Of a stretch of DNA of 21,151 nt, positions 11,344 through 21,057 are shown piece by piece. Positions within the stretch are counted from its first letter, which is position 1. Each line of letters opens with the position of its first letter. The notes under the pieces are model-generated. The model saw nothing but the letters and a program-made list of their open reading frames with translations, ran no database searches and was not told where the DNA came from. A program made the position numbers and the translations under genes. The DNA is from Seison nebaliae (taxonomy: Eukaryota > Rotifera > Pararotatoria > Seisonacea > Seisonidae). The stretch spans positions 1 through 21,151 of the forward strand of contig JALJEE010000606.1 of assembly GCA_023231475.1 (NCBI GenBank), written 5' to 3'.

Positions 11344-14300
11344 GTGAAGAAGAAAGAGTTCCTCTCCCTAATTATTCTCAGTTTATTGATTAAAATTAAA
11401 TTTTGAAGGAAATTGAAGAAAGTAGTTAATGAGAATATGGAATTGGAAGAATGTCGAGGAAAACGTCTTAAGAATATCAATAATAAAATCGTTTCCTTCT
11501 TCATTTATTTCCCTCCTTCAATTTAACTTCTTTCAGGAACAAACGAATGGTCCCGTTAAATTGAAGGTGATGGATATCACGAACGATTTATATCGTTGTC
11601 GATTCACCAATTCACGAGCTCGTTCTTGTACATTTCATTTCAATCCATTCTGTGATGATCTCAAAGAATTAACTCTTCATATGGTTCCCATTTCTCTCTT
11701 TCATTTATACTTTTATCAATTATTTTACATTTCTCCAGGTTAATTACAAATATATTCAAGCTAACGAATCTGCCATGTTCTCGTGTCTAATGGAAAAATT
11801 CATTGTCCGAATGAACAATTCACCGACGAACGATCTGGACCAGTTAATTTTCGAAGAATTCTTCCATTTGAACGTTAGTCATAATTTCTTCATTCGTATC
11901 ATTTGTGACACTGTGTGACACTCGTTCTGGCCCCTATCTCTGTCTGTGTGTGTTTGTGTTGTGGACGAAAGAGAAAAAAAAGAAGAATTTGAGGAAAAAT
12001 GTTGAGAACTTTAAACAAAATTGAATTGTTTGATGAATTGCTTCAATTTCATTTATAAATCGAATTATCTATATATATATCTATCTCTCTCTCTCTGTCA
12101 TTCTCACTCTCACTCTTTCATTATCTTCTATTTCCTTCGTGCGTATTTGTATCGTGGAAAAAATTTATAGGTGGAAACAGATGAGAAGAAGACATTTTCT
12201 TATTCAAATCCGAATGAAGTAAAACAAGAAGACGAAGAATCTGATGATATCAATAATAGGCGCGTCGATGTTCCTAAAGAAAATGGTCTCTTAATTTTTT
12301 CCATTACTTTCTTTCCTTCTGCTAAACATTTCTTTAACAATCTTGACATTTCATATCATTTATCATTTCTTCACAAACCGAATGTCAAAACTAATTTTTT
12401 TATTTCTTCTTTCAGTTTTGAATGTCGCAAATATCATCAATGATGACGTGAATATGATATCGAAAACATCGTCGGGAATTCTGAAGACGTCGATCGCCAC
12501 TATTTTCGTGAGTGGAAATAGTAGTGGTAATAGTGAATTGAATAATGTGGAAAGAACGTTGAAAAATGAAAGAGTTTATTTGGAGGGAGACAATGAAGAA
12601 ACTCCTTCGAAACAACTCCACAATTTTAATAGAAGTTGTCGAAATAGAGATGGAACTGTCTCCACAATTTTGAGTGATGAAAGTAGTCGAAATATTTTCA
12701 ATATCACTCCAGCAACTGATCGTAATTTATTAACGAATTATGAGAATAATAATAATAATAATGTTCCATCTCCGTCTGTGCCAATATCGTCGTCAGTGCC
12801 GAAGATCGATAAAGATAAAATTTTCGGACATGAAAATGAACGTTGTGATTGTCTCATCAAGAATGAACTGGAGGATAAATTGAAAACGGATATCAGCAAA
12901 TCAACTCAAACGACATATAAAGAGATCCATCATAATCTCCACAAACCATCTCCGCGACTTCTTCAAAAGACCTCGATTGGTAACGAGAGAAGTGGAGGAG
13001 AAGAGACGGTGAATTATTGTGATGGACAAAATCAGAATAATTTGAACAAGATCGATGGGACAAATGGGACAAAATTGGAAGTAGAGAAAGAGAATGTCTT
13101 GTCGAATGAATATGATAAATTGAGAAATGATTCAGATAAAGACCAGATAGAGAATAATAATAAGAGATGTACAAGTGATAGTCAATGTACTATATCGCCT
13201 CTGCCACTTCCATCGTTAAATGAGAATGGATTGGAACCAATCACTCATGAGAAAAATGAAATGTTTAATGGTAATGAGAATATTCACCTCCATTATATCA
13301 CATCCGCCATCGTCACCACTCATGGAGGAGAGAGTCATCGTTGCACTGATAATTCAAATTGTTTCAATTCTCTCAAATCATCTCAACAACATTTACCTTC
13401 AAGTGAGAAGTGTGAAACGAAAACTTTAGAGATTGTCCATTCTCAACGACAATCGTCTGAACAACCGACAGGAATGGAACATAAGACAACAAATCATTAT
13501 GGGAAACATAAGACTCAGCAACAAATCCGATTGGAAAGGAAACAGGCACAATTATTATTAGCGAAGACGCAACAGGAAGAATTGGTGGCGACTTGGAATG
13601 AGAGGAAAGTGCGAATGACTAAAGAAAATTCGACGATTTGTGGCGGTTCTCTCGAACTCAACCAAATTGTTCATCGATTAGAGAATGACATGAAAGATAT
13701 TGTGAAGTGTTTGAAAACGGAAGTCACACTGGTCATTGGACGGTGGGAGAATGAGATTTGTAAATTAATCGAACGATATACGGACATAAATTCATCGTCG
13801 TCCGAAGGAATTCTGGTAACGCCATTGAATCAATTTGCAGATGATCAACATACAACGAATGACTCTCCAATCGGTCAAGTTGGTGAGAGAAGTGAAATGT
13901 TGAGTCCAATTACAAATTTGACGAATTCTCAACAATTGGTTGTGAATCATCCAATTTCTAATATTAGTGAACAATCACTACCAATAACAGAAGGAGATAT
14001 AACATCGACAATTATAACACGTTTCCATTCCACTAGTAATAATGTTCCATTGACTAATAATTCCAATGGAAAATTAATAAGTGCCTCTTCTACAATCAAT
14101 AATCACATGACAATCGATGATGATTTGCGAAGTTGTGAGAATGGAAAGAATGAACTAATTAATGGTTTGTTATCGAAAGAAATTAATATGAATAATCTAG
14201 TAGGAAATGAATCAAATATTCCTGAAATACAACACCAACAACAACAGCAACAGCAGGAAATTCAATTACGAAAACAACAATTCGAATTGCATCAACTTCA

Positions 14301-16941
14301 AAAGGAGAAACAAGAACAATTCTCTCAATTTCGTCCAATTCCAAATAATAATTTATCTAATCCATCTCATTCACACATACAACAAAAACAACAACAACAA
14401 CAAACGGAACAGACATATTTTTCCAATTTCATTAATCCCACTACTACTTCATATAAGATGAATAATGGACTAATGATAAAACGTATCGATAGTTTCGAAA
14501 AGACATCAAATAAATTGCCAATAGATAATTGTGTTGGAAATATGAATAATATCGATCAACAGATCTCCAACATTAATGTTGCGAGTAAACAGAATGAGAA
14601 GGATTCTAGAACATCATTCGGTCAGAGTCAAGTAAATAATTCGATGGCGAAACGTGCAATGCATTTACTCGATCTATTTGAGACGAAAGAATCGGATGAT
14701 TCCATTAAAGTTGATGATGTAAAGCAATTATTGTTTATGGTGTTGAACGAAACGAAACAACAAGAAAATGAGATGAATAATGGAATGAAGTCTGAGAAGG
14801 ATTGTAGTGCGAATGGACCACAAAATCAGAAAGTTGTTGCACCAAACGCAGATGGGACAAATCAATCGAATGTTCTGATGTCCAACACCAATATTCAAGT
14901 GAACGAAAAGAAAATAAATAATAACAATAATAATAATGGTCAAATTGTGAATAATAACATCAAAACAATTTCGACTAAACCGAATTGTTGTAGTCAAGTT
15001 GAAAGTGGTGGAGAGGATGAGAATAATGTGAAGAACATCTCTCGCATTCGAGAACATGAAGAACATTTGAAATTTTTACGGAAACAATATGAAATTCAAT
15101 TGAAACAAAATGAAAAATTATCGAGACTTCAAGAAAATGAAATAGCCAAACAGGAATTTCAAATCAAACAATTACAGACTAATAATAAAAATTCTACTGA
15201 TCACCAACACCATCATCAAATACAACAACAGCAGAAACAACAACAACAACAAAATCAGAAAACACCATCATCTCAACAACAACAGACATCGTCCAAAAGC
15301 CAACAACAAGGACAACAACAACAACTACAACAAGGACAAAAATCGCTTTTGCAACAACAATCGCAGAAACAACAGATACAATCACAAGCAACTCAACAAA
15401 TGTCATCGAAATATATTCCAAATGAAAATACGAATATGTCACAACATAATATGTATGTTCAATCGTCATCTATACCGTTCAATCCGTCAGTAGCGAATCA
15501 AATCCAACACACTATGTTAAAACAACAACTAATGAACAAACAACAACAACAGCAACAACAGCAACACATTCAACAACAACAACAACAATCACAAACAGTA
15601 AATCAGCAAAATATTCATCAATTCTATGATTCACATCTTCTCAATCGATATATAAGTGAATTCGAAGCACATGGAAATCAGAATAAGAAATCGATGATTG
15701 ACAATTTTTCACAACATTTACAAGAACAACAACAAAAACAGCAACAGCAACAGAAAATGGTTCAAAGTGGAAGTAATGGAAATTTTATGTCATCTGAAAA
15801 GAAGATTCAACAATCATCATATCAACCGATTTGTAACGTTCAACCGATGACATTAAATTTTGTAAATGCCGCAAATCTTGATGGGAATAACAACGGACTA
15901 ATAATTAAAGATAACGAAATTAATCTGAATAACAATAATAACAATAATCCGTTGAATGATAATGGAATTTTAGTTAATTCAAATCAAATGGGAGCTAATA
16001 CGAAAGAAGTTAACGTTCTAATTGAACAGAATATTAATAATAATAAGAATAATAACTCAAATAATATTAAAATGAATAATAATAACACGAAGAATAATGG
16101 TAATACAAATCATCAAAATGTTTTGTCAATGAATATGATGGAAACGAATGGTGAAAATAATTCGACGAATATCGAAAATGTTAATCTTAACAATAATAAT
16201 AACAGTAAAAACAAGAATAATAATAATAATAATTTCCGTCAGAATAATATGAATTTGAATGACAATGAAGAGAATCGTGAAGTGATGGATGTTCCATCTA
16301 ATACGAATTTGAAGGAGAACTCTAATGATTATGTTCCAACAGCATTCATGAACATAAACAACAACAACAACAACAATAATAACAACAGTAATAATAGTAG
16401 TAATAATAATAGTAATAGTAATAGTAATGTTGCTCTTCATCAGTCGAACAGTATGCCGTTAAGAATGTCATTAAATCAAGATCCGATTGATCATGAGTCT
16501 CTTCCAGGTGATAATAATATCATCACTTTTAACAATCATCAGAAATCGTCATTCCATCAGCCGTTATCGAACGTGAACATATCTGAGAATCAATCGTCAT
16601 ATGTTAATCAACGAAATCTTCCTATCAATTCCATGATGAATGGTGAACCGTTGTCCAATATCACTTATGATCAATTGAAGGAACAGTTTAGTTCATTGTT
16701 GAATCAGTATCAGATGAAATATTTTCCTTATCCATCTGAACAGCGACCACTGGAAAACATGTCCGATATATTTCCCAATTATCCTCCATCTGATCGTTAT
16801 AACGAATCAGCTTGTGCTAATTATTTTACCACTAACGTTCTCCATTCGACACACAATGGAAATCATCAGAATAATTATACGAATGCCAATCATAATTCTA
16901 TGAATATTTTTAATAATATCAATCGTATGAACAACAACAAC

Positions 16942-16984
<43 letters not shown>

Positions 16985-17583
16985 TTATGAATAATGTTGA
17001 GAATAATAAGAATCAATTAAATGAAAATGGTGAGATGTTATACAACAATGCTAACAATCATAAGAACAACAATAATAATATTAATTTAGTAAAGAAGTTG
17101 AATAATTCCAATTCCACCACATCACTTAATTCACATCATTCCAATAAGATGTCCAATGAAATTAATCAACTAATGACTAAATTAGTTCAACATGGCGTCG
17201 CAATACCATCAATGGCTAACGGTGATGTTCTTCCGTCAAACGGACAACTATTTTGCCAGACCGTTTCCACCAATTCCAAAAATAACGAGAATCAAATCTT
17301 GCTCAATGGGGAAGACATCAATATTCCGTATAATCTCTTGCAAGAAGCGACGTCTGTCGAATCTCGTCTTCCTCCTCTCTTTGGAAGTACGACCAACACA
17401 TTTCACCGTACATCGCCTAAACAACAGCAACAACTTTCCTCATCCTCTCCAACATCTTCCATATCATTACCAAAATCTCAACTTTATCATACCATCCCAT
17501 CGGTTGGTAAGGCGTCCACAATCTTCTCCGAAGTCCAAACGTCTCCACCCGACATCGTTCACGTGGACAACGAGAGAAATTGA
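6436..17583 (+). CDS. wnk: WNK (with-no-lysine) serine/threonine protein kinase, 5-exon gene
   Basis: Spliced model: 6436-11343, 11537-11683, 11739-11873, 12171-12285 and 12416-17583, about 3490 residues. This is larger than vertebrate WNK1 (about 2400). Order along the protein: Ser/Asn-rich disordered N-terminus; kinase domain (about 712-975); roughly 214-residue Ser/Thr-rich insert; PF2-like OSR1_C domain (about 1190-1265); charged and Pro-rich linker; second PF2-like domain (about 1640-1725); then a Gln/Asn-rich tail with coiled coils. WNKs sense chloride, osmolarity and crowding in the cytoplasm and activate GCK-VI kinases (OSR1/SPAK, GCK-3) that regulate NKCC/KCC cotransporters. Family assignment rests on the Cys in place of the beta-3 lysine and the Lys in the glycine loop. 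Intron phases are 0, 0, 0 and 1, and each acceptor is open in only the frame used. The long low-complexity tail may lead automated annotation to split the locus into two genes. Confidence 0.93.
11537..11683 (+). CDS. wnk: WNK exon 2: first half of second PF2-like domain
   Basis: The exon starts after the acceptor TTCTTTCAG (ending 11536) and reads [14 protein letters not shown] onward, with an RCRF-TFHF-DDLKEL pattern. This beta-strand-rich pattern resembles the second PF2-like (PASK/FRAY homology 2) domain found C-terminal to the kinase in animal WNKs. Only phase 0 stays open. The other two phases hit a stop within a few codons. The donor (GTTCCC at 11684) is weak but is the only GT that fits the required phase near the end of the homology. 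The following intron (11684-11738) is just 55 bp. Confidence 0.75.
11739..11873 (+). CDS. wnk: WNK exon 3: second half of second PF2-like domain
   Basis: The exon follows the acceptor TTTCTCCAG and reads [11 protein letters not shown] onward, continuing the helix expected at the end of a PF2-like domain (pattern ...MV-x-YKYI...). It ends at GTTAGT (11874), a strong donor, in phase 0. It holds KFIV at 11796-11807, the nearest thing in the protein to the RFx[V/I] docking motif recognised by OSR1/SPAK. The other two phases run into TAA at once or within about 17 codons. Confidence 0.75.
12073..12115. repeat. wnk: TA/CT microsatellite in WNK intron 3
   Basis: (TA)n followed by (TC)n and CACTCT units upstream of the exon 4 acceptor. 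It may serve as a pyrimidine-rich tract but is mainly simple repeat. Confidence 0.7.
12171..12285 (+). CDS. wnk: WNK exon 4: short acidic linker
   Basis: The exon encodes about 38 residues rich in Glu, Asp, Lys and Asn, starting VETDEKKTF. It lies between acceptor TTTATAG (ending 12170) and donor GTCTCT (12286). The phase-1 break joins its final G to TT of exon 5, making a Val codon. The preceding intron (11874-12170, 297 bp) is the longest in the gene and contains TG, TA and CT microsatellites. The donor is weak, so the exon end is less certain than its frame. Confidence 0.65.
12416..17583 (+). CDS. wnk: WNK exon 5: Gln/Asn-rich tail with coiled coils
   Basis: The exon is 5168 bp, encodes about 1721 residues and ends in TGA at 17581-17583. 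It enters after acceptor TTCTTTCAG (ending 12415) in phase 1. The ATG at 12343, upstream in the same frame, lies inside the intron and is not needed. Likely coiled-coil blocks: an Arg/Gln/Glu-rich helix at about 13516-13630, a Trp-containing amphipathic helix at about 13680-13780, and a Lys/Gln/Glu helix at about 15034-15180. Poly-Gln runs cluster at about 14230-14410 and 15220-15760, and poly-Asn runs at about 15920-16430 and 16930-16983. Such low-complexity segments are known to help WNKs form osmotically triggered condensates. A better-ordered stretch lies at about 17156-17220 ([18 protein letters not shown]). No catalytic domain is present, and without the upstream exons this would look like an orphan disordered protein. 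Confidence 0.85.
15205..15597 (+). repeat. wnk: CAA/CAG triplet repeats encoding poly-Gln
   Basis: Interrupted CAA and CAG runs give repeated blocks of 3 to 8 Gln within the WNK tail. Mixing of CAA with CAG suggests that selection keeps glutamine rather than this being a pure slippage tract. Confidence 0.85.
16351..16428 (+). repeat. wnk: AAC/AAT/AGT repeats encoding poly-Asn/Ser
   Basis: A run of Asn codons (AAC and AAT) passes into alternating AGT/AAT coding Asn-Ser. It is one of several such tracts in exon 5. Confidence 0.85.
16930..16983 (+). repeat. wnk: (AAC)4(AAT)14 encoding 18 consecutive Asn
   Basis: The longest homopolymeric residue run in the gene: 18 Asn codons, the last 14 being pure AAT. 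The near-perfect triplet makes it the likeliest site of length variation between individuals. Slippage in multiples of three preserves the frame. Confidence 0.92.
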
Positions 17584-18490
17584 CAATTCTCCTCTTTTCT
17601 CTACACGTGTTGCCCTTACCAGAGAAAGTAAAATCTCGAGAATTTTTCTTATTTTATTTTCTTACCAAATTTTACCATTTCTAATAATTATGGTTTAAAA
17701 ATGTAATTCCTTTTTTGTCTCTCCAAAACTCTCTCGTTCCACTTCTTTCCTAATCTTAATCTTCTTCATCCAAATCTCAATTTTCCAAATCTTCTCAACT
17801 GATTCCGATTGGAAAGTTCTTTCCAATTTCATTTCGATCGGAATTTCATTACTTGTACTATCTATTCTATTTTGATCGGTATGATTCTAGAGAGTTGGAA
17901 AGCCGAAGACTAATATCGATGAAGTGGGAGATGGTAAGAAGTCGAGAGTTCTGGAGTTGAATTATAATCATCATCATTACAATATTATCTTTCCGCTAAA
18001 AAATTTATTTATTTTCCAATTTATTTCCTTCGAATTATTATGCTATTTTTATCGATTCAACGATTAATTATTCAAATTTTTATGATCTGATCACGATTAA
18101 CAAAAAAAGAAGAAAACCAACAATTTTTTCTGATCAGCAATGATTAATGACGGATTAATGAACTTAATGAACTTACTATTTCTTCTTGAACCTCTATCAC
18201 TGTCTTATTTTGCATTATTCAACGCATGCACAACATGTTTGTTGTTAACGAAATCAATGTTACCAAATGTCAATGACAAATTCATAATATTCGATATATC
18301 CGGTTCCTATTATCACTATTTTTTTTCTTATTTCTCTTCGGCTACAAACCGAAACATATTAATCAGTTCATTTAATTTAAATATAATTTATGTAATTTCT
18401 TATCTATCACCCAATAAAAGGAATTCAATATAATTCTTGTTTTCTTATTGCTTCATTTCTTTACTTCCAACACTTGCTCCCCCCCAATAA
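17584..18490 (+). other. wnk: Probable WNK 3' UTR, no separate gene seen
   Basis: The T-rich stretch after the WNK stop lacks AATAAA until 18413, so a 3' UTR of roughly 0.85 to 0.95 kb is suggested. The + strand frame at 18140-18433 (97 codons, hydrophobic) has no recognisable family. Runs of that length arise by chance about once in this much AT-rich DNA, so it is not called as a gene. Confidence 0.5.
18413..18418 (+). terminator. wnk: Poly(A) signal AATAAA, candidate 1 for WNK
   Basis: First canonical AATAAA after the WNK stop codon, set in CCCAATAAAAGG. Confidence 0.45.
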
Positions 18491-18491
18491 A
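18486..18491 (+). terminator. wnk: Poly(A) signal AATAAA, candidate 2 for WNK
   Basis: Second AATAAA, in CCCCCAATAAAATA, 73 bp after the first and with a similar CCCAATAAAA core. Alternative polyadenylation is possible. Confidence 0.4.
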
Positions 18492-19828
18492 ATATAGCTG
18501 GTGTCTATTCAATTTCTTTCTATACAATTATATTTAACTCATGATACAAACTATTTAAATATATATACAACTCATGATCTTATTCACATAATACCATAAC
18601 TTGATAAATATTTTAATTATAAATTTTTAGTCGGACGATTATAATAAAAATAAGAAACCTTATGATTCCGGAGACACACATGCTTATAATATCCTACATT
18701 GTCACTATTGTTTATATTCGTAATATATGGGAATTTCGATGGTACACAGTTCTATTCATTTCGGAAAGTTCGCCACCCTTTGTCTGTTTCCGCCATCCTT
18801 ATATATAAATCTGAAGTTCATTTCCCAGAGACGGTTGAAAAAACCAAAATTTAATGCCGCCATATCTCATCCAATGAATTCTTCTCTCATGTTTGATATT
18901 TCTGACTATACTAATACGTATAGTGAGTTATAATATAGTACAATAATATCAACAAATCATAATATCTTATTTCGACCTCCAATAACGATTGAGTTATTTA
19001 AGTTGATGAACCGTTTGATGAAAAATTCTTTTTAACGGCGCTTTTATGCTGATCCCAATTAATTAACTTCCCGTAGAGGGCGAAACTCTCAATTTTTTTT
19101 GCATACCATCGATATGTTTTAGTTTTATTTTTTCTCACACATTTTGCCGTTTTTCTCTTTATCATGTTTGTTCGTTTTTGCAAAAAATAAGGAAAATGTC
19201 GGGTAAGGATTTTGTCCTAATTTTCAAAATGAACGGATTTACTTCATTTTTTAAAAAAATACATCAGAAGGATGGTCTAAAGTTATTAAAAAAATTTCAA
19301 GATATTCAAACTTAGAGTCTTATGAAAAATTGATTTTTTAAAATATGTTTAACTAAAAAACTCCTAATTATTTGTTTAGATTTCAGATGCTTTTCAATTA
19401 TGGATAAATCCATAGAACGAGGAACACCTTTTAGAAAAATTCTTCTCGTGATTTTCGATCGATCTTTCTTAAATGGAACAAAGTCAGAATCCACATTTCC
19501 ATCATGTTGGCATTTGAACGTTTTTTTAAGGTTTATATACATCAAAAAAACGTTCTCAAGACGTTCAAATGCTTACAGGGATGTCTCACGTTCTTAGAGT
19601 TTCTGATATTCTTATCATTCGTGACTTGTTTTGGATTGTTTTCATCGATGATTTTCGGTTTTTTTGAAAAATCGAATTTTTTCTTCTTATTCCACACGTT
19701 TTGCTTATTGTTAATCTTATTGTTCTCATTAACAACAGGAACGGAAACAATGAAATCATGAGAAGTTAACTTATCAGAAATTGTTTTATACATATTTCTC
19801 AAGCTATCTTGGTCAACAGGGGCTATGT
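18492..19828. other. Intergenic stretch with weak minus-strand coding traces
   Basis: I recognise no intact gene. Three minus-strand frames (18998-19183, 19312-19545 and 19542-19802) are rich in Lys and Asn. One contains RRIFLKGVPRSM followed by a short amphipathic helix, which loosely recalls RRM-like or retrotransposon Gag folds. They may be remnants of a mobile element in this transposon-littered end of the window, or chance. Nested inverted repeats lie at 19510-19572. Confidence 0.4.
19510..19572. repeat. Nested inverted repeats around CGTTTTTTT
   Basis: GCATTTGAACGT (19510-19521) is the exact reverse complement of ACGTTCAAATGC (19561-19572). Inside it, AACGTTTTTTT (19517-19527) is the exact reverse complement of AAAAAAACGTT (19544-19554). 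The two pairings overlap, so they are alternative stems. The structure sits at the junction of the two minus-strand frames. Confidence 0.7.
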
Positions 19829-19946
19829 AAGAAGGTACGAATTCAAGAAGGTATGTCGGACTTTTAGTACGAAGTGAGAAGGTACGAAATGATAAGGTAC
19901 GAAGTAGGAAGGTACAAGGGAAGAAGGTATAAAGTGGGGAGGTACG
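19829..19946. repeat. Minisatellite, about 8 units of 15-16 bp
   Basis: Units of the type AGAAGGTACGAAGTG recur, with the GGTAC/GGTAT core at 19834, 19850, 19866 (AGTAC), 19881, 19896, 19911, 19926 and 19941. The period is 16 bp in the first copies and 15 bp afterwards. No coding frame or known regulatory motif is evident. Confidence 0.85.
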
Positions 19947-20247
19947 TCATTTTAATGGAATTTTTATTTTTTACAATTTTGATGCTCCGAGGATGTTCTC
20001 CTCGTGAAATGAAAGTCATGTAATATTAATGTCGTTGTAGAGAACGATAAAATAACCAGAAGTTAGTAAAATCTTGATTTTCAATTCTTCTCTCTTTAAA
20101 ATGTAAAAGTTCGTCAATTCCCATTTCTAAAATATAAATAATACAAATAATATTAATTATCATCTAAATAAAATTTAACCTTTTTATACTGGGATAATTA
20201 TTATGGAATACGTTAAAACGCATAAAAACAGCAATATATTGCTTTAA

Positions 20248-20397
20248 ATGGCTTCATATATCATCATAAAAGGGAAAATGGTGATTGAAGATCAATGGAC
20301 CAAAATAGGACCGAATATCTGCGTGAATTTAATTAATTCAATGCAGAACCGATACATGGATGTTCTAAAGGAAAAGGGCAAATGGACAAAATATTAA
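20248..20397 (+). pseudogene. Tc1-family transposase, C-terminal remnant
   Basis: A 49-codon frame ends EKGKWTKY-stop. The stretch from DQWTKIGPNICVNLINSM to the end matches the C-terminal signature of Tc1-like transposases (W-x-x-I-x-P-x-x-C-x-x-L-I-x-S-M, then a basic helix, KG and the terminal TKY). Those enzymes are about 340 residues with a DDE/D catalytic core. Everything upstream of this tail is missing or unreadable here, including the DNA-binding and catalytic parts, and a TAA lies in frame at 20245. It cannot encode an active enzyme. The element's 3' end follows at 20447-20636. Confidence 0.75.
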
Positions 20398-20446
20398 ATT
20401 TTTTAATCCAAATAAAATTTAACAGTTTTAATTTTTTTCCTTAAGG

Positions 20447-20636
20447 TGTCCGAGAATCAATCAGACACTAAATTTTCGAAAAAGCTAAATAATTTTGGGT
20501 TAAATTCATCTTTGAGAAAAGTTATTTTGTGAATTTTTTAGTTCATCTATTATCAATCAAACTGGATAAAAATCAAAGATTAGTAATATATAATAAGACC
20601 TAAAAGCCGATGTCCGAGAATCAATCGAACATACTG
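20447..20636 (+). mobile_element. 3' terminal region of Tc1-like element, paired direct repeats
   Basis: The 16-bp sequence TGTCCGAGAATCAATC occurs at 20447-20462 and again at 20611-20626, 164 bp apart in the same orientation, beginning 50 bp after the transposase stop. The outer copy runs into ATACTG followed by TA at 20637-20638. That is the expected 3' boundary of a Tc1/mariner-superfamily element (ACTG, complement of CAGT, next to the TA target). Two binding-site repeats at this spacing correspond to the IR/DR terminal organisation of Sleeping Beauty-type elements. No 5' terminal copy was found by eye in the window, so the element is 5'-truncated or internally rearranged. Confidence 0.6.
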
Positions 20637-20936
20637 TATATAATAACACCTATATTCATCCTCATGAAAAATCGAACCCGTGGAGCATACGAGGAAGCGT
20701 TTAGTTTTATTAGGAATGACATGGAACTCAATTTCGAAAATGTTTCGTGTGACTTCGAAATGGCCGCATACAAAGCAGTGAAGAAAATTTGGGCAAATTG
20801 TGAGGTTCATTGCTGTTATTTTCACCTCAAACAGTCGATTTACCGGAAAATACAAAGTAATCAACAATGGTTAATGAGATACACCAAAGAACGTACTTTT
20901 CGTGTCGAGGTTAACCGACTCACAAGGGAACTTTGA
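20637..20936 (+). pseudogene. MULE transposase fragment, 5' part lost at Tc1 junction
   Basis: The readable protein begins TPIFILMKNRTRGAYEEAF and continues to VSCDFEMAAYKAVKKIW and CEVHCCYFHLKQSIYRKIQ. This matches the central MULE (Mutator-like) transposase domain: the hydrophobic P-x-x-x-L-M strand, the second catalytic Asp in CDFE (codon at 20751-20753) and the C-x-x-H motif in CYFH. The first catalytic Asp, expected upstream, is absent, and the frame stops at 20934-20936 before the third acidic residue. The similarity starts right at the TA where the Tc1-like 3' end finishes, so the 5' half was probably separated by that insertion. The ATG at 20610 lies inside the Tc1 repeat and is not the original start. 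Confidence 0.75.
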
Positions 20937-21057
20937 AATAGTGAAATAGTCGAAAAAAAATAAAAGTGGAATTGTGTAAAGCATTATTTTAGGAAACATA
21001 TTAACCAGTTGGATTTGGCGTACGATGCATCGTAAGTGCATAATTTAATTAAGAACT

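Noticed and set aside
12343-12415. ATG at 12343 as the start of an independent large gene
   Set aside because: The segment lies in an intron ending TTCTTTCAG. The phase-1 join to exon 4 and the WNK domain order explain the downstream frame better as the kinase tail.
14728-17016. Antisense frames rich in Ile/Val (for example 14728-15066, 15194-15469, 16126-16440)
   Set aside because: They are reverse-strand shadows of poly-Asn and poly-Gln codons (ATT from AAT, TTG from CAA).
18140-18433. 97-codon hydrophobic + strand frame after WNK
   Set aside because: No recognisable family or clear signal/TM layout, it lies within the probable WNK 3' UTR, and a frame of this length is expected about once by chance in this amount of AT-rich DNA.
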